From Druceiella hillmani (Eukaryota > Arthropoda > Insecta > Lepidoptera > Hepialidae), in assembly GCA_039881145.1 (NCBI GenBank), contig JAYKKI010000009.1, positions 6,358,501 to 6,422,500 on the forward strand: a DNA stretch of 64,000 nucleotides. The letters are read 5' to 3'. Shown here one piece after another: positions 48,200 to 60,169 of the stretch. Numbering within the stretch: position 1 is the stretch's first letter; every line of letters begins with the position of its first letter. The notes under the pieces are model-generated. The model was not told the origin of the DNA. It did not search any database and was given only the letters and a program-made list of their open reading frames with translations. Both the position numbers and the translations under genes were made by a program.

Positions 48200-51100
48200 C
48201 TAAAAAGAAGCATGTAAAATGGTACTTTGAATTTAAGTAACCAGTATATTTTTTTGATAGGTTGAATGAGGACCAATTATAAGTTCGAATTCCTAATTAG
48301 ATATTAATTAGAGCTGTTAACTTAATTACTAACCGTAGCTAGTACAGGCTGTAAATAGCAGTATTAAAAATAAATAACTTTATTTGAAATTTTGAATATT
48401 TAAAATTTCCAAAATGAAAAAAAAAATAACTTCAACAGTTAACTTGTGACAAAATTCGATGTATTCCCATTCTAATTACTTATCATAATATTAAATTCAT
48501 AATTATTGAAAACATTGAACACCTGTATAAATATTGAGAACATCCGCGAAATTTTTTTAATTAAATATTAAAGCTGTTCTGCTTGATTTACGTCTCTATG
48601 CTGTGGAATACGAAGAGGTAATATGAAATAAATTGCCATTGTTGCTCAGAACTAGGAATATTAATCACATATTTGTTCATATAGTGAAAACGTAATATAA
48701 ATAAGGAAGTACAGCAAACATTAGCTTCTAGTAAAATATCGCGGATACAAGTTACATCTAAACGAATTTAATTCGTCCACGTATTCATTCCTACGTCTCG
48801 CTTCATTCAAATGAATAATTCGAATAATATTATAACATGTAACCCATAAAAATTAAAGCACCTGAAACAGAAATTTATGAAGGAAATAAGCTAATTATTC
48901 AGCATTATTTGGTTAACCATAATGTTCACGTACACGTAAAACAAAATATAAAATAAGTAGCCATAGATAATAGATACTAAATAGTCAAGTCAAAGTGTTT
49001 CCAAATACTAAAAACGTTTGGATTACCTTATATTATATAATAATGAAGTTGCGGTGAGTGCTCATTTGCTAGGTTCTCGTCGCCCGTTATTTTTTTACTA
49101 GTGTAACTTTATTTTAGGTTAAAAATACGTAGAATTGAAACGACAATTTGGAAATTAAAAGACTTTCTTATCGAAAAAATCAAGCGATATTACTACGAAC
49201 AAACGACAAAAGTATTAACAGCCACATACAAATTTAATGAATGAATAATTATATTTTACAAATATGGTCGCTGCTTTTAGAGACCATCAAGTTTAACTGA
49301 TAAAGAAGAGCTTACATCGTTAAAATTGTATGATAATAGTTTGAATTGTAATAACAATCGTTATTTAATAAACTTTTAACTTTTCCCACTGTTTATGTAA
49401 TTCGACGACTTTTCAACACTAATTCGTCAATTTAACTCATAAACTTGACATTTTCTATTATGATTTAACTAATTCATAGTCTTCATAATGAACAAATATC
49501 AATAGTTTACACCTTAAAAAAAAGTAGTTACCTTTCCTTATTTACTATTTCTAATTTTGCAAGTAATGTTGTAATTTCAAATAAAATGTACTGACTGTAG
49601 GAATTATACTTTACGAATAGTAAAAGGAAAAAAATACTGTTGTTGTATATGTTATACTTCTATTATTTTTCTAATTTATTTAAAAAAAATATAAACTGCG
49701 TAACACAAAAAAATAAAAATGATACGGCTATGTGTATAAGTTTTTATTTTGGCGAATATCTTTTTTTTACTCATTATAAGCAGGTTTTTATATATTACGC
49801 AATATATCAGATACATTTTGTATTATAATATTCTTAATATGTTTATCGATACCGCTGATTACTTTATACTAATAATGTAATTTGAATAAAAATAAATCAA
49901 CTAAAAAATGGTATAATCATAAAATAAAAGTTTTATTATCTAAACATTCTAAACTAAAATCTAATCTATAACATATCACTTATGTAATCAATTAAATTTT
50001 CTTTTTGAAAATTATTTTCCAAACGATCTTAATTATCAGCTACAGGTATTATATCACCACGTGACCAAATCGCTTGTACGTAATAATAACTTATTTCCAT
50101 TTTTCAAACCAATATACTTAATAGCGCTGTTTATATTAGCATTATTATTGAATATCATATGTTTACAGTGTTCTGTTTAATCACAATATCATTTGCTATA
50201 TATGCAGTATTTGGTGTTTAATCATGTCTATAGGACTTAATGATAACATTTGTTCTTTTCTGATTTGTGTTAAATTTGTACTTGGGAAGCTAACTTTCTA
50301 TATTTATATTTTATACTCTTACTCCAATTGTGAGCATCTTCTTTGAAAAATTATGATATCATTGTTATTTAAACCCGGGTCAAATTTAAACAAATTTTAA
50401 AAGCGAATGCATTATATCTATTGATAAAAAACTGTGAAAATTTTTTTAAAAAACTTTTAATATTTGGAGCCAACTCTTATATATGGCCAAATAACTTTTC
50501 ATCCATACTAAATTGTGGCTTTTTTTCTTTACTTTCTTACTCAATATTTGCATTTTAATAAATATTTACTAACTTTCACAGAAACCTCAATGATTTCCAA
50601 AAAACGTTTAATCACTTTTCTTCCAATTTTTGCACTATTTTTTGGTTGTTTTTCCTACCCTGAACTGCAAATAAAAGAGTAGAATATTCAAACAGTAATG
50701 TAAATACTAAATATCGCAAACCTTTAAATGAATTGTGTTGTAAATTTGTAATAATTGCTCCATCATAATTACCAATCGTACCTTGGTAAGTACCGTATAT
50801 AAAGTTTTTTTTTATTTAAGAACAATGGAGTTAGCTACAAACTCTTTACTAACAGTTTATTACTCCTTATAATCATTAATAATACTACAAAATAATTTTT
50901 TTAATTTTATGGGATACAACCAAAAATGTATTCGTTCAGGAAAAGGTTTCAAGTTAATACATTCGTAAGTAACTTACTGTAAGTTAATTTTATTAATGTT
51001 GGTCTTTCCCAAGGGCCAGACCAAATAGTGCAGGTACCTTCTTGAGAGGGTTAGGGGCTACGCCTGCTTATTTCTCAACGTGCTGTAGCTTCTTCAAGTG

Positions 51101-52553
51101 GCTCCTCTTAAATAATAATTAGTGATATAAATTATAGGAGACATATTTAATCTTTGTTGAAGTTTATTAAAACACAAATATAATTTCGATAACGATAAGT
51201 TTAAACAACGTTCACTTAAAAAGTGTAAAAAAGATTCAATTCTGTTTTCGATTATATGTATTGTAATATTTAGATATAAATTGAAATAAAATTAGGCAAA
51301 TAATTTGAAACTATGTAAGAATTCAAACAAAAATAAAATCTTACTTACAATGAAAAGTTTTGTTAACGCAACTAGTATACAAAAAGGAATTTCAAAATAT
51401 TTTTTATAATTACAAATAAAAACTAAAACAAAATTTTAACTTATAGTTAATACGTTACAGAAATTATAAACAAATATTTTGAACACAGAACTCCCATCGT
51501 TCCTCCTCCTCCCCGGGCTGCTAGCTAGTCACAGTGGGGCCGAGATAAAACGCTGTTCCGCATAAGAACGTAAAATGCGATTAATTATTTAAAGAAAGGA
51601 AAATAGTTAAGATTCAAGAAAGTAATAATCTATTTAAATTATCACCTGTTTTATTTGAGAGTGAATGAAAAAGGTTGTATACATTATTACAAAAGATGAC
51701 AAATGCACACGCTATGACACAGGTAAAACGAGATATAGATACCATCACAGAAATATCTGTCATAATTTTTAAATATAAGATTTGACTTCTTTAAAATTGT
51801 TTATACTTCAATAATACAGTCCTTCACCTAAAACAGTAGTAGAAGATATGAATGATTTTTATGACAGAATACAAGATAAATACTGCTATAACCGAACAAA
51901 TTTCTCTAATTTTGATGTATAACTTCTACACCCAAATTGGTCGGAGAAAGCATCGGAAACTACTCGGAAGATATTAAGAACTTGCTCATAAGGAAATTGA
52001 GATTATATTGGGAAAAATCACTTCGACATGTTTAACCTTCTCACGATAAATAGTATTTAAAAAAAATTATGAAAGATATGGGCATGGCATTTGCTTGAGA
52101 TATTTGAGTACCAAATAGATTATATTTCTTCAATATGAAAAAAAAACACTTCACAGACATAAAAATATAAAATAAATCAATATTCTTCACTCGTCTTGAA
52201 CTTCTGTTGCACTTATACGATAATAAAACCAAATACCAAGTCAAATGTAAACATAGAGGAATGAAATATAGAGAGATGGAAGCAAAAAATAATTACGTAG
52301 CAACTCTAAACATTTAAATACTAGAAAGTTTGTCTAGAAAAAAAGATAACTTAAAACATGAGAGAAAAAAATGGAAACAGTAATCTATATCCTAAATATT
52401 GTAAAAGATACAAACAGTATTAGAAGAAATCGTGATAAACAGAAGAATTAAATTAAGAGCCTTTAACATATAATGAGAAATAGGAGTTAAATATTTTTTT
52501 GCAACAATTCTTAAAAATATAAAAAAACAAGAACTAGAAAGTAAAAATCATGG

Positions 52554-52554
<1 letters not shown>
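48200..52554. other. Upstream of gene B; no gene seen
   Basis: AT-rich sequence without supported exons. Two less AT-rich islands occur at about 51000-51110 (GGTCTTTCCCAAGGGCCAGA) and 51490-51560 (CTCCTCCTCCCCGGGCTGCT). They could be repeat scars; neither has a usable frame or recognisable terminus. Confidence 0.45.
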
Positions 52555-52652
<98 letters not shown>

Positions 52653-52665
52653 GGTATATATATTA
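52555..52665. repeat. (TA)n microsatellite
   Basis: About 90 bp of TA, with a short ATTAAGGTATATATATTAAGG coda. Confidence 0.95.
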
Positions 52666-54705
52666 AGGATTACAAAGAAAATATTAAGAATTGAAAATTG
52701 CTAAAATTTTATTTTAAAGTTCAAATTTAACATTAAAAGTTCACACTAAATATTACGCTGTGACGAGATCCTATATAACTTTTATTTCTGATAAACTACG
52801 AAGAAAAACAAATAATTACTTTGCAAAAAACTCTAAATTTGAAAAGAAAATCAGTGATCACATAGTTGTAATGAAAGTATTATAATTATTTACATTTGAC
52901 AAACAAAAGTATTATAAACAAACAAAAAATTATAGTCAAAAAAAGTATTATAATTATTTATATTTGTAATGAAAATATTACAACTAATTATATTTGACAA
53001 ATATGTGTAAGTAAATTGAAAAATTAAGAAGAATAAATCCAAATAATACATATATGAATTTTATTAAATGTATAATACGTGGATGATTGCTGGTATATTA
53101 TTTGTAGAGGATCCCTGATCAATAGTCTCCGCAACACTTAATGTCACCAAGCAGAAAGAGAAAGTACGATGAACGAGTCGTGGTATGTGTACCCTCTTCT
53201 ATAGATACTATTATAGCACAGGAAAAAGCGGCATTACCAAATACATAGTATTATATCCATATTTTGACACAACACCTTACTAAAACATAAACTGCTAACC
53301 TTAATATTAAATGTATAAGGAAATACAAATAGATCAGTATTAACTAAATTAATAATATTAATAAAGTATTCATTAGGTAACCAGTTCTACTTCGTATTAT
53401 GTTAATTTATGAATGACGTGAACGTTACGGTGTTATTAGCCTTTAAGTAGACATCCGCAGGCAGTATCATCGTGAGAACTTTATTTTGACAGATCCTCGT
53501 TTCATGTCATCTTCAACTCTTTACTTCACTTTATGTGAAGATAGCTAAACAGTGGATGTTACAGTTGATGTTATAGATTATTAAAAATTCCGACATGCAG
53601 ATAAGCGTTAACTCGAGCAAGGTGAAGATTTTGCAAGACGTATTTTGACAAACATAAAAAATAAATCAATATTTCATGGGGAAAAAATATGAAAACATTT
53701 CTCAGAAAACATTTTAATAAATACAGAAAAAATCATGTTGTGGCTTCTGTGAGTCTAGTCAACAATCTGTCTTACCTAAATATATTTAATAAAAATCAAT
53801 GCAGAAGTACGTCCAAACACAATGTAAGTGCAAAAAAGGCAAAGGGTCTGCTACTGTTTGCCAAGGAAAAACCTTTATTCCTACAATCAGATGAAGTTAT
53901 ATACATAGTCGCTTATAAAATTCAGAAATAATTCAATTCGTTATCGTCAGAGCACTCTTAGTTGGCGACACATGTATGATATCACCCGGAGGACTGGAAT
54001 GCAAACCATATATAATATGCAAATCGAATAAATTCATTGTTGACAAGAAATTCGGCTTCTGTCACTATATTTATGATGGACTGCCATTTCAAAAGTAAGG
54101 TATGTTCTGAACAAGGTTATCAATGAGGTAATTATATGAGGTAAATATAAGGTAACCAAAATATGTCATGCCACTAATTTTGTCAAAATGCTAAAAGGGA
54201 AATGTAACAGTTACATTTTAATACCCAATAGCAAATATATTGAGCGATTATTAAGTAGATTCAATACGTGCAATTCTATTCTCAAAAATGTTCAACCCCA
54301 TGTAATATTGCAGAAAAGTGACAGTCCACAAGAGAAAGACCATTCATATAAAGAAGACCAGTAAGCTATTCACAATGTTGGACAGACCTCAAATAATATA
54401 TAAAGTTAGGTAACCTTAAATAATATATAATGAATCTCACCAGAAAGTAGTAACGGAACTACTATAGAATTCTAAGGAAAATCAGGGGTTGTACTACCCG
54501 CATAACGCAAATACCGCTGACTTTATGGCTGTAGGGATATAAACTAGGTGAAAGACACGGAAACAAGATGTTTAATAACCTAGCTATCGTCACCTACTCC
54601 AGAGAGTACCAACAAAATATGGTTGCGTCAACTCGCAAACAACTGGAATTCAATGCAATCTGCGCAGTCGCTAACAGGCAGCCTGATTGAAACATTACTA
54701 AGTGA
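52666..54705. other. No gene recognised
   Basis: Contains an 80-residue open frame (53689-53931, plus), Lys/Asn-rich and unrecognised. The part from 53940 to 54700 is less AT-rich than its surroundings and may be an old repeat, but I could not place it. Confidence 0.4.
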
Positions 54706-54879
54706 CTAGCTGGGGTACCCGGCTTCGCTCAGGGAGTTTATATCAGATTGTGTGGTAATTCGAATAAAAGTATAAACTTTAAAATATAAGAGGTGAAAAT
54801 TTTTTATTGAAAACATATTCTAACTATTCACAATACCTGTTAATAAACAAAATTTTTCATTTTATTATCCAAAGTGTAT

Positions 54880-55345
54880 ATGAACAAGTTTTTCGAATTT
54901 CCTACTCGAGAGCAAGCTACTTATTGTTGACCGTGAGAAAAGCAGAATTCTTTTAGGTGGATGCCCCAATGTTTTAAAGTTTGTCTTTGCGCTTTGTTAA
55001 TTATAAAACTACAGGCTAATTTGATTGGAAATTGCAGTCTTTTAAATTGGAATGGCAGTTTAGTAGAGATCAGGGGTATTCTGGGGTTAAATATTATCTA
55101 TTCTTTGTCCTTTCCATTCATATGTTCGGCTACGTTGTTGTTATTCGATAGCTGTTTGACGATCATCCTTGTTCAATTACACAGTTTCGGTGAGTTGAGA
55201 TTTCTGAGTAGTATAATCGGAAATCCCATTTTCCGTCGAAGGCAGTGTAATGACGCTCCTGGTACTTGCAAAGAGTTTAAAAATTCTGTAGAGAAGTTGA
55301 TAATTTCTTCAATTTCACTATCGTATCGATCTATTTGTATATTTT
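54880..55345 (-). pseudogene. Helitron Pif1-like helicase, C-terminal remnant
   Basis: Minus-strand blocks: [17 protein letters not shown]; then [19 protein letters not shown], the K-x-G-x-P-I-x-L-L-R-N-L-N motif; F-N-P-R-I-P-L; PFQFKRLQFPIKLACSF then I-I-N-K-A-Q-R-Q-T-L, the P-F-x-x-K-R-x-Q-F-P and T-I-N-K-x-Q-G-Q-T motif; and EFCFSHGQQ then V-A-C-S-R-V, the F-S-H-G-Q-x-Y-V-A-x-S-R end. These are helicase motifs V/VI and the C-terminus of Helitron transposases. In-frame stops break it, and the Walker A/B half is absent. Confidence 0.9.
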
Positions 55346-55399
55346 CTCTTCACCGGGAATTTTCTTTTGAATGTTAAAGTTGATATCGTCGACTATATT

Positions 55400-56500
55400 A
55401 TTTTTAGTTACCAAAATTGCCTTCTGAAATAGCCACTCGGGTTAGTATAGTTGTGAATAATTTGGTCGATGAGTTTGTTCTCAGTAGTGGCTATATTGCA
55501 GAAATCACTACTGAGTTCAAAGAGGCTGGTCGTCTGGTCAGTAGCAAATATGCCTTCCCTATTTGTAAAATTTTTGGGCTAAATGTGCTGTTGTTACGTC
55601 TTTCGATAGTTCTATTCTTATATTTTTTGTTAATCGCAGTATTTTTATGTATAGCTAGAGATGTGATTTTGTTTTGAGATGTGATTACCTCTGATCATTA
55701 AGTGGTAAGTATAAAACTTCTTGGAAGTGACATTTTTATATGTTTCTACGCCTGTTTCACGTTGGATTTGTTTCACAAAAAAATTATATCCGTCCTCTCC
55801 GTGCAGAAATGTTAATGGATATTAGAGAGCATCATATGAATGGTGTATATCTGCAATGCTTTATAGTCCTTCTTTTCTTCGTTGCACAATTATATCATGA
55901 CTTATGTTTTCATTGTCTACAATTACAATGGCGACCCTGTTTATCTGAGGTGCATTAAAACGACGTTCTTCTCTCTAGGCGATCTCTTGTCAGCTCGAAT
56001 TATAACCTTATAGTAATAAGAAATCATTCGGTCTAGTGCTGTTTTGAATATGTGAATAAATTTATTGTGTTTGTGTAAGATCTTCCGTATATCTTGGATT
56101 ATTTTCATTGATGATTGCGCATCGTTGATGAATTTTTATTTCTTTATTTCTGGTGAGATATACGTGCAGAAATTTATAGTCGTTGTTGGGCAGTGGTAGT
56201 AATGGTCCCATTTTGTGATAGATTTGTCCTTGGATGGAAAAAACATAATCGATTTCATTTCTGTTTTTCTTGATCGAAGTGGCATCGGAAGAAGTTATTT
56301 TTATTTTATATTTCGAAGGAAGTGTTTTGATTCTGGTGTTTCCCTGGTCATGTAATACATACATTTCTGCGGAGGTGAATCCAGTAGTGGTAATCTTTCC
56401 CTATTGAATTTTTTCGCGTTGCAAAATTGGCACATGGTATCCATTTTTCCTATTACGACGTGTTTTTATTTGTTATATTTTTTCGTCGAGTCGTAGTGGA
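55400..56500 (-). pseudogene. Helitron-like N-terminal domain remnant
   Basis: Minus strand, high to low coordinates: M-C-Q-F-C-N-A-K-K-F-N-R-E (zinc-finger-like C-x-x-C-x-A-x-x-x-x-x-E), then DYVFSIQGQIYHKMGPLLPL followed by L-H-V-Y-L, which is the F-x-I-x-G-Q-x-Y-H-x-x-G-x-L signature of the Helitron-like N domain (open at 56062-56364). Then R-I-V-I-V-D-N-E-N-I-S-H-D-I with G-E-D-G-Y-N-F-F matches the block before the Rep nuclease. Between about 55400 and 55700 only scraps such as N-H-I-S and Y-C-D-x-Q-K remain. The HUH catalytic region is not found, indicating an internal deletion. Confidence 0.85.
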
Positions 56501-56576
56501 AGGCTTCGTTTGTCATGTTTTACAGTTTACTTGTTCCTGTCGGTGTTTCTCGTAGGGTAATATTTTCATGAGTGGC

Positions 56577-56798
56577 TTACGTTCGCAGTCTTTTATTTTG
56601 AGATTTTGTCGCAATTCTTGATTCTTTAATTAGTTCATTTTGTTGTTCTTGTTCTTTTTGTTTTCGCCTATTTGCTTCAGAACTAACAAGATCTCCTTTT
56701 CTTTTACATTTGAGATTGTATACAATATAAATCGAATTAATTTTTGTTAGAAATACACTAAATACTTTATTTTCGATTTCATTCAGTAACTGTGTCAC
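56577..56798 (-). pseudogene. Helitron ORF 5' part (charged leader)
   Basis: Open frame immediately downstream of the promoter, reading CKRKGDLVSSEANRRKQKEQ and ending K-R-L-R-T. Basic, Gln/Glu-rich N-termini like this precede the zinc-finger-like motif in Helitron proteins. It has no ATG at its first codon in this frame; the first ATG after the proposed start of transcription (in ACTGAATGAAATCG) opens another, short frame. Confidence 0.5.
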
Positions 56799-56858
56799 TT
56801 TAATTGCTCACACTTCACTGTTTGTTTTTATTTACTCACTGAACTTCACTAATAAGAA

Positions 56859-56896
56859 ACTGACGTTTGAGCCCACGACGAATCTTGCTTTATATA
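56859..56896 (-). promoter_or_regulatory. Core promoter: TATA box and initiator
   Basis: Minus strand: GGGG-TATATAAAG (56888-56896) followed after about 33 nt by TCAGT (56859-56863), the arthropod initiator. Spacing fits an RNA polymerase II TATA/Inr core promoter. The leader that follows is A-rich (GTGAGTAAATAAAAACAAAC, later AGCAATTAAAGTGACA), in the style of insect hsp70 leaders as I remember them; that resemblance is an inference. Confidence 0.6.
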
Positions 56897-56952
56897 CCCC
56901 TACCAACAGATAACCCCACCCATGTAAAAAAGGCTTCAAATGGTTCACAATG

Positions 56953-57120
56953 TTCCAGAACATTCCACAATATTAGAGAGTTTTCTGGAATATTCCACAA
57001 TGATTTGGGATACTCCAGGATGTAACCGAACGTTCCAGAATATTCCTAAATAGTTTACTACCTTCCAGAATATTCCGGCATATTCTGGAATGTTGTGGAA
57101 TGCTCTCGAATACCCTCGAA
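56953..57120 (-). promoter_or_regulatory. Heat-shock element array upstream of the Helitron promoter
   Basis: Heat-shock factor binds alternating TTC/GAA triplets every 5 bp. Perfect three-unit sites: TTCCAGAACATTC (56953-56965) and TTCTGGAATATTC (56983-56995). Four perfect units: GAACGTTCCAGAATATTC (57028-57045). From 57063 the register holds for ten consecutive pentamers (TTC 57063, GAA 57068, TTC 57073, one miss, TTC 57083, GAA 57088, one near-miss, GAA 57098, one miss, GAA 57108) and GAA recurs at 57118. The array lies about 90-260 bp upstream of the initiator, the usual position in hsp genes. Confidence 0.75.
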
Positions 57121-57261
57121 TGTCCTGGACTGTTATAAAAATTTCAAATGGGCGAAACTTCTATCTCTTAAGCACGCCTTTTAGATAAAAACGGAATCCT
57201 TCTTTATGGATGGGTGATAGAGGGCTACCATAACATATTACTCCCTTGATCGTACCGGGAC

Positions 57262-57640
57262 TTGCTGCAGGCACATTGTACATTTATTTTTAAAATATAT
57301 ATTGATTAACATAGATTAAATACTTTTGAAGTAACATTGTTTGATAAATTAATTGTTTACAGTCTATAAGTACTGTGCTAATTGTTTATTTTTATTTAAT
57401 ATTAAGGTATTATTAAGCCCTGCAATTCACTATACTTAACGGAATGTATTCGCTAATGAAATAATGGTTATTAACGTTCCGTTTAAAAATCAGTATATAG
57501 TGTCTCACTGGCGTTTTTCAGATCTTTGTTGTTGGTTAAAGTAACACATACTAAAGCTTTGTGCATGCTAACACTATTATTTTGGCTTAAAGAAAAAAGT
57601 ATCATACAATTTTCCGAACAGAAATAAAAGTACTGAGCTA
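57262..57640. other. Spacer between Helitron and minisatellite
   Basis: AT-rich, no gene seen. Confidence 0.5.
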
Positions 57641-57942
57641 CGGTGACAGTAGATGCATTCATAATCAACGGTGACAGTAGATGCATTCATAATTAACGGC
57701 GACAGTAGATGCATTCATAATCAGCGGTGACAGTAGATGCATTCATAATCAACGGCGACAGTAGATGCATTCATAATCAGCGGTGACAATAGATGCATTC
57801 ATAATGAACGGTGACAGTAGATGCATTAATAATCAGCGGTGACAGTAGATGCTTTCATAATTAACGGTGACAGTAGATGCATTCATAATCAACGGTGACA
57901 GTAGATGCATTCATAATCAACAGCGACAGTAGATGCATTTTA
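57641..57942. repeat. 28-bp minisatellite
   Basis: About 10.7 head-to-tail copies of GGTGACAGTAGATGCATTCA plus TAATCAAC, with point variants (CGGC/CGGT, AGC/AAC, one CAATAG, one CTTTC). Copies are much more alike than in the 216-bp satellite, so this array is younger or homogenised. Confidence 0.95.
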
Positions 57943-58435
57943 TAATTTTTCTCTTTTCCTAATTTTATAGCGTATTTTGTCTCGGTTGCGAGTTAAGTTA
58001 AATTTATTTGTAGTATCTCTTTCAACATCAGCCTCAAATTGTCCATTAAAAATGTTATTATTTCTTTAGGCAGTTGAAAGTATTTTACGAAATTATTATT
58101 CGAAACATTCGCGAATAGATTTTACTAGCATTTCTGTAAATGGAAAATAATTTTCACGCAATTATATATAAAACCAATTCCACTAAAGTTAATATGAACA
58201 TAATATTGTCGGCTGATATATATTGAATAGAAAGATACGAATTTTCTAATAAAAAACTAGTGAGCTAACGCCTATCTAAAAACCATTGCCAATTAGTCCC
58301 AAATATTTTGAAGAAAACCCTATTTAAATCGGGCAAACCCATTTTGGAGATAAATGGGAACTTTAGATTGCACACACAAACAAACAACCTCTCACCCTAA
58401 ACGCATATACCTCCTCCGTTTCGTTGTGGGTAAAA
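57943..58435. other. Spacer before the GlnRS copy
   Basis: AT-rich; no feature beyond possible 5' leader of the retrocopy. Confidence 0.4.
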
Positions 58436-59990
58436 ATGACAAAGAATGAAAATTTGTAATATAGAATTACATCACTCGAATTAAGTGAAGAATGGCAAAA
58501 GAAACTTTGAAAAATGAAGATGTTGCCAAATTTTTTCCAGCGACTATTTCAAAGATTGGCATCTCAAAATTGCCACCAAAAGTTGAAATATTATTTACCA
58601 TTTGGCCAAAAAACTGAAACCCCAGATCATAAGTCGTCTTGATATATTACGCAACTACATATAATTATGAGATTGGATTCCACAGTACGAACTAATGCTG
58701 TTCTTAGTACTTAATTAGATACGTCAGTAAAAGTATTATAGATATCAAGGTTTTGAGAAGGCTTGTGGTATTATCATTATAGTGAAGTCAGAACACATTG
58801 AGCAGGTTGTGAAAAAACAAGTAGGAAAAGTAATCGATGAATTGAAAGATAAAAGATATTGATACAATTCTAGATTAATTATGCAAAGTATTAGGAAAGA
58901 GCTCGCATGAGCTGACGGGAAAGCCATTAAGAACGAAGTTGATGTTCAGATATTTAATTCGCTAGTACCTAAAACCGAAAGCGATTTAGCCCTTCCTCTT
59001 ATGTCAGAAAATAAGTCAAAATTTGAAGTAACGGAGAACGTCAAAAGTTGGTTTGAAAACTGAAATTGAAACTAATAAAGAGGTGCTAACGAATGGTCAT
59101 GATGAAAGAAGCGCCCGCTCCACAGGTAAATTAGTGAAAACAGTTATTTTGCACGTTCCTGGCGTAAATTGCAAAATTAATGGCTACATGGTAATGCTAA
59201 ATACTAAGGAACTTTTGAAGGAATATTTAAAAATAACTAAAGAGAAAATGAGAACAGTTTTTGATCCTCGTTTACTGATTGCATTAAGAGAAAAGTATTT
59301 CTCATTTTCAGCTATCAATAACCATTGTGCACAATTTGGTTTAACTGGGGCTCTCTGAGCGATTCATCCTGCTACTTGGAGAACCTATGTAAGGGATTTG
59401 TTTAATTTGACTGCTCTTAGAATTAAGGTAATTCTGAAGCCTTTAAACATATCAATAAATGATTTTCCCACATCTACCCTAATGGTACCATACCCGATTT
59501 TCCAATTGAACTAAAAAGTTTCTGGTGAAGTGAACATTAACAACATTATTTTTATGGAGCAATCAGATCTTAAAGAAGGTTGATACAATAATATTGACAC
59601 TTAGTTCCTAACTAGACACTTAGATTGCGACAAGCTGGAAATCTTTTAAAATCTCAAAAGTTATAAAAACTAACGCTAGCCGAGTAGAAAAAATAAAATA
59701 TTTATGTGAATCTATAGATAAGGCCAAAAAGCCAAAGGTTTTCATACATTGGGTAGCAAAACCATTCACAATGGCAGTGAGGCTATACGAAGTATTATTT
59801 CAACGTAAGAATCCAAAAGATGCTAATGGAGTATCTGTGGTTTCTCAATCCTCTGCAGTCAAATCATTTGTACTGTAGCTTATGTTGCAATAAAGTGTGT
59901 GAAAGTATATTTCAAGTTCCAGTTTGAACTACTCTTTTTAAGTTATTTCTAAAGAAACATGATACAAGATAAGGCTGATTGTTTTATGTA
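58436..59990 (+). pseudogene. Glutaminyl-tRNA synthetase retro-pseudogene, catalytic core deleted
   Basis: Glutaminyl-tRNA synthetase charges tRNA-Gln in the cytosol. This copy follows the family order without introns but with many frameshifts and stops. N-terminal domain: KETLKNEDVAKFF; I-S-R-L-D-I-L-R-N-Y-I; HIEQVVKKQVGKVIDELKDK; then ADGKAIKNEVDVQIFN. Linker: P-G-V-N-C-K-I-N-G-Y then LLKEYLKITKEKMRTVF. The text then jumps straight to DPRLLIALREKYFS and AINNHCAQFG, skipping the Rossmann-fold catalytic domain. C-terminal anticodon-binding part: PKVFIHWVAKPFTMAVRLYE then F-Q-R-K-N-P-K-D, and a frame-shifted V-K-V-Y-F-K-F-Q-F-E near the end. The intronless layout suggests a processed copy; no clear poly(A) tail or target duplication is seen. 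Confidence 0.88.
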
Positions 59991-60169
59991 TTGTTAGCCA
60001 TAAATAATTTATCCGTATCGATACTTGGTTAACTAGAGTTAATACTGCTCTCTGTACAGTCGTGTATGTATGGTTCAATGTTATAGTAAGGTTATTTAAT
60101 GATCGAGCTTCTCTAAATTTAATTAAAATTGCACATTATTTTTCACAGCATAATTAAAATTAAAAATAA

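Larger units (their letters stand above)
54706..57261 (-). mobile_element. Internally deleted Helitron (rolling-circle transposon)
   Basis: Read on the minus strand. The 3' end shows GAGCGAAGCCGGGTACCCCA then GCTAG, closing in CTAG (54706-54709) with a T following, as expected for Helitrons. Coding remnants of the Helitron-like N domain and of the Pif1-type helicase C-terminus lie in the right order, but the HUH Rep nuclease core and most helicase motifs are missing. The 5' terminus is tentative: TCCCGGTACG at about 57252-57261. A heat-shock-element array, TATA box and initiator lie upstream of the coding remnant and inside the proposed element. Confidence 0.85.

Noticed and set aside
51480..51560. 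CTAGCTAGT after a C/G-rich tract as another Helitron 3' end
   Set aside because: No hairpin precedes the CTAG and no second terminus was seen.
54961..55677. Plus-strand open frames at 54961-55377 and 55417-55677 as genes
   Set aside because: They are antisense to the Helitron helicase and N-domain remnants, whose conserved motifs are on the minus strand.
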